Of a stretch of DNA of 64,000 nt, positions 56,303-64,000 are shown in pieces. The position numbers and the translations under genes were made by a program. Origin of the DNA: Prionace glauca. Lineage: Eukaryota; Chordata; Chondrichthyes; Carcharhiniformes; Carcharhinidae. The DNA lies in contig CM075760.1 in the NCBI GenBank assembly GCA_037974335.1, positions 35,225,609 to 35,289,608 on the forward strand. Direction: 5' to 3'. Numbering within the stretch: the stretch's first letter is position 1; every line of letters begins with the position of its first letter. The notes below the pieces were generated by a model. The model was given only the letters and a program-made list of their open reading frames with translations. It was not told where the DNA came from and made no database searches.

Positions 56303-56924
56303 TCTTTGCTCTATTCATTTTAGCTTGGTGTCTTTTCTTCACATTTCACATTTGTTGATGACTGAGGAGGACAATTTTTGAGAGGTTGATTCAACCCTAA
56401 GTGTTGTCCATAAGCTATCAGTTGTGTTGTAAATTGTCCTTTTCTGTGTCATAAATGAGACTGAGAATTTTCTGATGGAGAGCTTAGTTCCCCGAAATGT
56501 GTCGTCTCTGACCTGATGTTAGTATCGAATGTCTTACTGAGATTCATCCATGTATGGGTATAATATGTATATCTCCCAACATAAACTGCGCTTCAGGTTA
56601 ATCCCGGTCTTCAAGCAGATGAGTAACACAATTGTCATCCTATCAAAGGCCTGTCCCGTAATGTTAAGATTGAGATACACCTACAGATGTTGCCATCTCT
56701 TCTGTCGGCCTTGTCTTCGGATAGTGTGATGTTTCTGAATCATGAATCCCCTGTGGAATGGAACCTATCTTCTGGCAGAGAAAGAGAAGGTCATAAATGT
56801 TCAGAAAGTTGATATTTATTTCCATCAGTTGCCATCCATTTACAAAGATGCCCAACTGTGTTCATTAGTTATCATCCATTCATAAACATTGATATGTTGA
56901 TGTTTTAATTTAAGGGATATGGAC
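56303..56924. other. No feature recognised
   Basis: AT-rich flank directly after CR1-A. Whether it has a left-arm partner cannot be told, because that lies outside the window. Confidence 0.5.
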
Positions 56925-57610
56925 GTTGCTGGCCTAGTCAGTATTTGTTGCCTATTCCTCATTGTCTTTAGTAAACTGGTGGTAAGCTACCTTCTTGAAT
57001 TGCTGCAGACCCTGTGGTGTAGATACCCATACGGTCCTGTTACAGAGGCAGTTCTGGGATCTCGGTCCCGCGACAGTGATGGAAGGATGATATATTTCCA
57101 CATCAGGTATATGACTAACTTGGAGGGGAACTTACAGGTGATATTTCCTGGTAACTGTTACCCTGTTCTTGCAAATAGCAACCCACCGTGTGGCTTTTTA
57201 AGGAGCCTTGGTGAGGTTCGGAAGTGAAACTTGTAGATGGTACATAATGATGCTCTGTGTGGAGGAGGGAGTGTTATTCCTGTCAAGCCGGCTGCTTTGG
57301 CCTGAATGGGATGAAGATTTTTGAATGTTGTTTGAACTGTACCTATTCAAGTAAGTGGAGAGAACCATTTTTGTCCCCTAATATGTGTCGTGCAGGTGGT
57401 GCACAGGTTTGGGGAGTTAGGGGGTGGGTTACTCACAGCAGGCTGAGCTGATATTCCAGCTGGAGCATGAATATACCCAGCTAACACAGCGATTACCCAA
57501 TGGTAACCTCGAAGATGTTGATAGTTGTTGATTCAGTGTTGCAATATCATTGAGTGACAAGGGGCAACGGTCAGATTCCACATTTTTGGAGGTGGTCATC
57601 GCCTGACGCC
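56925..57610 (-). mobile_element. LINE C-terminus and 3' UTR of the 'FDRVWHQG' family
   Basis: Reads 3' end first: AGTATTTGTTGCCTATTCCT, CTTCTTGAATTGCTGCAGAC, ACTTGGAGGGGAACTTACAG, then AATGGTAACCTCGAAGATGT and GAGTGACAAGGGGCAACGGT, which I recall as the strand opposite to the end of the family at 6,940-7,987. Breaks throughout. Confidence 0.65.
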
Positions 57611-57639
57611 AATATTACCAATAATTCTCCATTCACAAA

Positions 57640-57700
57640 AATAAATAGTAAAAATTCACAAAAATAAATAAATAAATTCTCAAAAATAAATAATCACTTT
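57640..57700 (+). repeat. A-rich AAATAAAT low-complexity tract
   Basis: Repeated TTCACAAAAATAAATA phrases immediately upstream of the truncated CR1. Confidence 0.85.
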
Positions 57701-57704
57701 TTCT

Positions 57705-58252
57705 AGGGCGAAAAACTGCAGCATGCTACGGTGCAGAGGGACCTGGGGGTCCTTGTGCATGAGTCGCAAAAACCCAGCCGGCAGGTGCAGCACGTGATCA
57801 GGAAGGCGAATGGAATGCTGGCCTTCATAGCGAGGGGGAAAGGATATAAAAGTAGGGAGGTCTTGCTGCAACTGTACAGGGTACTGGCGAGGCCGCAGCT
57901 GGAGTACTGTGTGCAGTTTTGGGCGCCGCACCTGCGCAAAGATATTTTGGCCTTGGAGGGAGTGCAGAGGGGGGTCACTCAGCTGATACCGGAGATGAGA
58001 GGGTTGAACTTTGAAGAGAGGCTGAATAGACTGGGTCTGTACTGGTTGGAATTTAGAAGGATGAGGGGGGATCTTATAGAGACGATAAGATAATGAAGGG
58101 GATGGATAGGATAGAAGTGGAGAGACTCTTCCCGCTCAAAAAAGACAGTAGGACTAGAGGGCACAGCCTCAAGATAAGGGGGGGGGGGCGGCAGTTTAGA
58201 ATGGAGTTGAGGAGGAACTTCTTCACTCAAAGGGTGGTGAATCTCTGGAATT
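57705..58252 (+). mobile_element. Second-family CR1 LINE, internal fragment
   Basis: Frame 57,731-58,093 reads MQRDLGVLVHESQKPSRQVQ, LEYCVQFWAPHLRKDILALE, GDLIETIR; the remaining sequence continues to AATCTCTGGAATT, where the ORF2 end and 3' tail are missing and a (TTAAA)n begins. One frame change near 58,085. Confidence 0.92.
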
Positions 58253-58277
58253 AAATTAAATTAAATTAAATTAAATT
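58250..58277 (+). repeat. (TTAAA)n microsatellite
   Basis: About five TTAAA/AAATT units exactly at the 3' break of the CR1 fragment. Confidence 0.95.
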
Positions 58278-58282
58278 GAGAT

Positions 58283-58425
58283 TAAATCCGACCATGGCAG
58301 CAGGTGGAATTTGAATTCAATCAATAAATTTTGATTCATACTGGTAGCGACGAGATAACCCTCTGATTCCCCAGTGAAGGACATCTGCCATCCCTACTTG
58401 GTCTCAGCAGGGTGTAACACAAGAT
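58283..58425 (+). mobile_element. SINE fragment of the second type
   Basis: CCATGGCAGCAGGTGGAATT, TGAATTCAATCAATAAATTT, GAAGGACATCTGCCATCCCT, matching the opposite strand of 60,150-60,430. Confidence 0.65.
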
Positions 58426-59840
58426 GGACTGCCATATATATAACTGGGCAATGCCTTCTGAGATGCCCTAACACACCACTCAGCTGAAAAGGAATTAAGC
58501 ACAGGAAATAAATGTTGTTCTTTCCAGAGACCCCCACGTCCCATGGAAGAATAAAGTGAAATAAAACACCAGACTACATGTTTATGCAGTATAAGATATA
58601 TCACCTCTCTGAATCAACTCTCACAATCTGCCTGTATTTATTTCTATCCATCCATCACAGTGTTTCGTTGGGTTGGAGAGATCATCATTGTTACTAACAA
58701 GGTGCCAGAGAATCTGGGTGGCTTTTTTTCCAATGAAATGGGAAGCATTCATATACGTTTACAGCTTTAAAAAATAATAAAATTGCCTCGAATTGTTGCT
58801 GGGCAGATTTGTTTATAAATAGGCTCCATTGACAATGCTAAGAGTTTGAAGTTGGCTTGCAGCCAACTGTTCAGTACTGAGGAAACAGATCTTTGACTTA
58901 CTGAACAAACACCGTCAGATGCTTCCTGTAAATATCTTCGGGCAGTTGGCAGCAGGTTGGACTGCTGCCAAATACTGCGTGGGACAGATTAGCGCGAATA
59001 TGTAAGGATTAAATGGACTTATCCAGTTATACAATAAATGCTTGATTCCCATAATAAAGAAAGGTTTTTAAAAGGTATTCCTTCCAAGCAAATATTTTAA
59101 AGGGCTGCACTGTGATTAAACAGTATGGGGAACAAGTAAATTGGCCAGATGCTATTTCATTTGTATAACTTCCAAATAAATATCCTTCCAACAATGAAAG
59201 CCACTTTGTGAGTAACTTCATGACCTGCAAGGAAGAAATTTTGACCTCCCCACCCCCAAAGTCTAATGAGATCAGTGCAATGGCCCCAAAATGAAAATAA
59301 TTAAAAGTAAAATAAAATCATACAATTGTCTTGAAAAGCGCAGATACCTGGAATATTCTAAGCGTTCTGCACCTCTTTAAAAAGACAACCTCTCTTATCC
59401 CTGATCAGCACCATGTTCTGTTGTCCAGCATAATCTGATTTCGATTATTTAACAGTCGCTCTCATAGCTGCCAATGAGTGAAGAAACGGCCTGGTTTAGT
59501 GGAAGACAAAACATTTATTTTTGTGATATTGTGCAATATGCCACAAAGTCCTAATGTCCTGAGTTCCCATTACCAGTGAATGTTCTACAGCCGGTGGCCA
59601 ATAAAATGAGCAGCAGTGATTTGGATGTTGACAAAGAACTTTTCTGATCACCGTGTCCGTTCGGATTCTATAAATCCTCTGTCAAAGGTTGATGTCGATG
59701 TTATGTTTCCCTGTCAGCTCATATAATTATAAGTCCACCAGTTTTCTTTCAGTGTTAATTTTCACAGGGTAAAGGAGCCTTTGGGGAAATCTAACGTGTA
59801 ATATTGCATCACATGACGATTGTCCTTTTTGAATTAATTT
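58426..59840. other. No feature recognised
   Basis: About 1.4 kb of AT-rich DNA without gene, RNA or named repeat that I can support. Confidence 0.5.
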
Positions 59841-59841
59841 G

Positions 59842-60142
59842 TGGATGGCACGGTGGCATATATGTTAGGGCTTCTGCCTCAAAGCGCCAGGGACCCGGGT
59901 TCAACTCCCGGTTTGGGTCTGTCTGTGTGGAGTCTGCATATTCTCCAATTGCCTGCTCATTTACTCACATTGTTCAAGGATATGCCGCTTAGGTTGATCC
60001 ACGATGATGAATTGTCCAATCGTGTCAAGAGAATTAGCAGGGAATATACGTGGGGTGATGGGGATAGACTGAGGTGGGAATGTTGCGGGTTTGGGCCTGA
60101 TAGGCCAAAAGGCCTTCTTCTGCTCTGTAATGATTCTATGGA
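59842..60142 (+). mobile_element. tRNA-derived SINE
   Basis: GGCACGGTGGCATATATGTT head, GGGTTCAACTCCCGG B box, TGTGTGGAGTCTGCATATTC body, GATAGGCCAAAAGGCCTTCT and GTAATGATTCTATG end. More worn than 159-520. Confidence 0.88.
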
Positions 60143-60149
60143 CATGGGC

Positions 60150-60430
60150 ACCTTTGACTGATCAGAATTTATTGCCTACTTCTTGTCCGAGGGCAGTGAG
60201 AGCCAATCACATTGCTGTGGTTCTTGGGTCACACATAGGCCACACCAGGCAAGGACGGCAGATTCCCTTCTCTAAAATACATTAGTGAAGCAGGTAGGGT
60301 TTTACACAATCGACAATGATATCATGACCATAAGTGGATTCTTATTTCCAGATGATTTTTATACTGAATTTAAATCCCACCATCTGTGGTGGTGGGATTC
60401 GAAGTCGGGTCCTGAGAACATTAGATAAGT
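60150..60430 (-). mobile_element. tRNA-derived SINE of the second type
   Basis: 3' end first: AGAATTTATTGCCTACTTCT, GGTCACACATAGGCCACACC, TAAATCCCACCATCTGTGGT, and the tRNA-like head GTGGTGGGATTCGAAGTCGG. Its last bases (reverse GTAGGCAATAAATTCTG) resemble the 3' end of the LINE at 56,925-57,610. Confidence 0.75.
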
Positions 60431-60865
60431 TTGTGTATTAATTGCCTCTCTATAACATGAGGCCATTTCTTCCCTCCTTCTTGTATCGAGTTCCAAATTA
60501 CAGTGACAGCTACCCACACCTGAAATAAAATTATTCCAGCAATTAGTTACATAAATCGATAATAATTCTTCAAATGGATTATATTTTTGCTGCAATGTGC
60601 AAATCAGACTGACGGTTTTACCCAGATAAGGTCATGTCATCTTCTTTATGTCTATTCTCTTGTGAAGGGGGGTAGAGAATTAAGGGACTTGATTTACAAT
60701 CAAAGTGTTTTTTTCTCTATAACAGAGGCTCAAATATAATTTCACCTTTTGGAGTGGCAGAGACGTTCCAATGGATCTCACTCTTTCTGCCTCAGTGTTA
60801 GGCTGCCTGTTGAATATTCCAGTGTCAGCAATCAATTCACTGGGAATAATTCTCGGTGTTTTTTG
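60431..60865. other. No feature recognised
   Basis: AT-rich flank without supported features. Confidence 0.45.
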
Positions 60866-61145
60866 ATATATTTTATTTGATTTATTATTACCATTCATAT
60901 TAGTACAGAGTCTTGCGCACTATACAGACAGAGCATACCGTGCTTGGAGAAGGAAGGGAGAGAGTGAAGAATATTATGTTGCAGTCATAGCTCGGGTCTA
61001 GAAAAATATCAATTTAATGCGAGGTAGATCCATTCAAAACTCTGATTGCAGCTGTAAAGAAATTGTTTCTGAGTCGGTTAGTAGTGTCTTCAGACTTTGT
61101 TTTTTACCTAGTTCCCGATGGAAAAAGGTGAGAGAGTGTGTCCGG
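60866..61145 (+). repeat. Dispersed repeat, class unknown
   Basis: Order TTGCGCACTATACAGACAGA, GCATACCGTGCTTGGAGAAG, TCATAGCTCGGGTCTAGAAA, TCCATTCAAAACTCTGATTG, CCCGATGGAAAAAGGTGAGA. I recall this order from many copies in shark genomes. No domain is seen here. Confidence 0.55.
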
Positions 61146-61449
61146 GGTGAGTTGTGTTTTCTTTTCATAGTTTTTTTTTAAAGTGTCGAATCGGAGGTTG
61201 TGTTGACTCAGCCAGAGGCAGAAACCGGACATCCCTGAGGCTCCCTGAGACTGAGCTGTAAAGACAAAGTGTTCAATATGGGCAGCAACTGGATGGTCTG
61301 GGTCCGACCCGTCCCTGATAGGGTTTATCGTCTCTCCTTCAGTTTGATAGTCTTGGATCAACCCACAATTCCTCCGTCCCAGAGATTCAGAATCAATTTA
61401 TTCCACCCAAAGACGCTTAAAACAACGTGAAGAGAAATTGATGGACAGT
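61146..61449. other. No feature recognised
   Basis: A minus open frame of 85 codons (61,361-61,104) has no family signature. Confidence 0.45.
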
Positions 61450-61565
61450 CTCGGGACATCTGGACTCGAAACGTCAGCTGTTCCCTCTCCTTACAAATAT
61501 TGCCAGGCCTGCTGAGATTTTCCAGCATTTTCTCTTTGGGTTTGAATTCCAGAATCCACAGATTT
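61450..61565 (+). mobile_element. Dispersed-repeat 3' end
   Basis: GACTCGAAACGTCAGCTGTT, CTCCTTACAAATATTGCCAG, GCCTGCTGAGATTTTCCAGC, ATTTTCTCTTTGGGTTTGAA, CCAGAATCCACAG, a block that I remember from multi-copy shark repeats. Confidence 0.7.
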
Positions 61566-61764
61566 GTTTTTAAACTTCAAACAACATCTTCTCTTTGCAA
61601 ATAACTATAAACCGAGTATTCCTATCTTTCTCCTGTCTGTCCTACACAGACTCCAGTTCCATGTGATGAAAATAGCCCTTCACCACCACTGAAATATCCG
61701 AGAAATCCACCCAGTTGTATTAAACCTGCAGTGGAAAGTCACCCATCCGGAGGGCAGGTTTCAG

Positions 61765-61940
61765 CAAGATGGTTCACAATCACCAATTAATGTTAGCTTT
61801 GTCAGTGACGCTCGCATCCAGAGATTCAATAAAATCAGTGTAAATTGCTGCAGATTCCGGAAATCTAAAACTAAAACAGCAACAGTGCTACTCAGGATCT
61901 CAATGGGTATCATCAGAGAGAGAGAACCAGATTCGTATTT
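61765..61940. mobile_element. Repeat tail scraps, second half inverted to 61,450-61,565
   Basis: Bases 61,770-61,835 end like a SINE tail (GTCAGTGACGCTCGCATCCA, ATTCAATAAAAT). Bases 61,840-61,940 read as a worn reverse copy of the 61,450-61,565 repeat (CTGCAGATTCCGGAAATCTA). Confidence 0.5.
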
Positions 61941-62285
61941 AACATCAATGCCAGGATGTAAAATCTCTTGATATAATTATGAACAGCAAGTCTGTTCTGT
62001 CCAATATCCGACCCAAATCCTCATTTGTCAAATAAAATCGCAAATTTGTTGGCCATTTATCACAACCGGGTTTGTGGGAGTTTGTGGTACGTAACTTACC
62101 TGGTTAGTTACAACATGAGAACAGCGAGTAAATTCAGCAAAGGTACCTCAGTGAGTTTTAATAACTTTGGGGCGACATGAGGTCGGGTAAAATGTTCTAT
62201 ACATTCAAATTCCCCCATAATTTGTAATACTTTGGAATCGCTGAGATTAATGTGAATATAATCACTGCTCTGACTGATCATAGCA
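61941..62285. other. No feature recognised
   Basis: Nothing supported. Confidence 0.45.
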
Positions 62286-62745
62286 GCATAAAATCATAGA
62301 ATCCCTACAGTTCAACATGGTCATTCGGTCCAATAACTCTGCAGCGGGCTCTCCAGCAGAGCATCCTACCTAGGCAAGCTTTCATCCGATCCCGGCAACC
62401 ACACATATTCACAGGCTAATCCCCCGAACCTACACATTATTGGACACTAACAGGAAATTTAGCATAGACAATTTACATTGGGCCTGGGAAGGATGCTCTG
62501 CCGGATAGCAGACTTGATGAACCAAATGCTCTACTTCTGCACTGTAGGGATTCTATGATTCTACTTTGCACATCATTGGGCGCTAAGGGGCAATTTATCA
62601 CAGCCAATCCACCTAACCTGCACATCCTGGGACTGTGGAAGGAAACTGGAGCACTCGGAGGGAACTCACATGGATATGGGTAGAATGTGAAAACCACACA
62701 CAGTCACCCAATGTTAGAATCGAACCCGCTTCCCTGTCGCCTGTG
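62286..62745 (-). mobile_element. Composite of old SINE pieces
   Basis: Minus-oriented SINE pieces at 62,286-62,470 (CATAGAATCCCTACAGTTCA tail first) and 62,565-62,745 (GGGCAATTTATCACAGCCAA, ACTCGGAGGGAACTCACATG), with a plus-oriented SINE tail (CTTCTGCACTGTAGGGATTC, 62,490-62,562) between them. At least two SINE insertions have met here. Confidence 0.7.
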
Positions 62746-63515
62746 AGGGAGCAAAAATAATTGTATCTCTTCGTGATAACCACATTTTTTATTCTTCCCT
62801 CGTGTGAGTGTGATCACTATTTGTGAAGGAATATTTCAGACATCAGATCTGTTTTTTATTTAACTTGTCGAGTTTAAACAGATTAAATCCTGAATCAGAT
62901 TATCATTCAGTGGAATATCAGCCTGTTCACAGATACTTTATTAATTGTGACATCAGAACTTTCAGAACTAATTCTGAAATGAAATGTCTTATTTTATTGT
63001 AGTTAAGTACAGCCGGAGTTATGAATGTTCAAAAAGTTTTATTCATATTGAACCAACTGTTAAAATTCTTAAAATAAATCGCTATTTTGAGTTGAAACTG
63101 ATCAATAAGTGACGGTTTATCTGGTTTTTCTGTCATGAACATTTCATTGTAAACAGTGAGGTATTTATGTAAATAAATACAAGAATAGTAATTCCAAATG
63201 AGATTGTTGACTGACAAAAACACAACAAATATTTCCCCACCAACACAGAGCAGAAATAGAGACAATCATGCAAATCAATCAACGGATTCCAGTAATGGTT
63301 GTTTTTCAACATTATTTATTCACCAGTTATGTGAGGAAAAATATCATGATGATATCTATGTTCAGAATTAGGAAATAATCCCTCTGATCCCGAAATGTCA
63401 TGACACAGAAAACACAGAACATCTCCTGTGTTTCATCTCTTTCTCTGTCTTTCTCCTGTCTGGTTCTGCGTCTTGTCTCTCCACGATGGTTCATCGTCTT
63501 CACTCCACAGCAAAA
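62746..63515. other. No feature recognised
   Basis: AT-rich, no supported gene. Open frames (63,029-63,265; 63,327-63,593) have no signature and the latter overlaps a CR1 tail. Confidence 0.45.
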
Positions 63516-63516
63516 G

Positions 63517-63600
63517 AACATAAGAACGTAAGAAATGGGAGCAGGAGTAGGCCTTATAGCCCCTCGAGCCTGCCCCGGGCTCGATAAAATCAATGTTTGC
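63517..63600 (-). mobile_element. Second-family CR1 3' tail only
   Basis: AAGAACATAAGAACGTAAGA, GAGCAGGAGTAGGCCTTATA, CTCGAGCCTGCCCCGGGCTC: the reversed last 80 bases of the CR1 type seen at 53,027-54,305. Confidence 0.88.
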
Positions 63601-64000
63601 CCAATGTATTCTCTCAGCCACAGGTACAGGTTTCTAAAAGAATATAATTCAATAAATTGGAATCCATGACTGAGATTTATTCTAAAAGATCTCTTGAGAA
63701 ATCAATGATCTTGAAATGCTTGAAACATTTTCTTCTGCACCTAACCTCGGTTCCACCTGGTGATAAGGATTCAATGTGGAATCTTTCCCTATATTTAGCC
63801 GGTGTTGTCCCTGTCCTTGGAGTATTTGACTGGACAGAGTAGAGGAATATTTACTCTGCGTCTGAACTCATTGTTCCTGGTTTATGAATGGTTGATATAT
63901 CTTTGTCAGGGAAGATTTAATCCGTATCGAATCTCTGCTGTACCTAGCCTGGGTGTGTTTTGTGGAACTGTGTGGACGGCTCTTTCCCCTATACCTAACA
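63601..64000. other. No feature recognised
   Basis: Window end. A 61-codon plus frame (63,657-63,842) has no signature. Confidence 0.45.

Noticed and set aside
1-64000. Retroviral, LTR or Polinton-like elements
   Set aside because: No protease, integrase, capsid or paired terminal repeats were seen; all RT traces are of non-LTR type.

Overview
The window reads as non-coding-rich chordate DNA, most likely from a cartilaginous fish (shark or ray). The reasons are the CR1-clade LINEs with short (TTCTATG)n- or (TTCTTTG)n-like tails, tRNA-headed SINEs with the GGCACGGTAGCACAGTGG head, and a GPR139-like receptor of the type I remember as multiplied in elasmobranch genomes. The species call is inference from memory of these families; no database was searched.

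The main feature is a giant inverted repeat. Bases 1 to about 27,930 (left arm) return on the opposite strand from about 55,826 back to 29,638 (right arm), around a unique spacer of about 1.7 kb (27,931-29,637). The left arm is still matching at base 1, so it runs off the window and bases beyond 55,826 may also belong to the right arm. Almost everything in the left arm has a mirror partner: one receptor gene, three tRNA loci, an older tRNA-Glu relic, several dead LINEs and SINEs, an 84-bp minisatellite, microsatellites and degenerate tandem repeats.

Layout from the centre outwards: tRNA-Leu(AAG); tRNA-Phe (whole on the right, anticodon lost on the left); an old SINE; a tRNA-Glu-like gene (anticodon TTC left, CTC right); a roughly 700-bp segment present twice per arm; a two-exon rhodopsin-type GPCR resembling GPR139 (open on the left, 24400-22842 minus; broken in exon 1 on the right, 33680-35251 plus); a tRNA-Glu relic; two dead LINEs back to back; the second copy of the 700-bp segment; the minisatellite (24 units left, 7 right); a dinucleotide tract; a 1.5-kb conserved block that I cannot name; further dead LINEs and SINEs; and an outer CR1 LINE (CR1-A) struck independently in each arm by later insertions with 5-6 bp target duplications.

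From 56,303 to 64,000 the sequence is repeat-rich flank with no recognisable host gene. Apart from the receptor and the tRNAs I see no supported host protein gene in the window. The points most worth following are the palindrome itself, its arm-specific insertions, its uneven arm-to-arm identity (dead LINE DNA nearly identical, the neighbouring receptor more diverged, with changes concentrated in extracellular loop 2), and the LINE-SINE pairs that share 3' ends.
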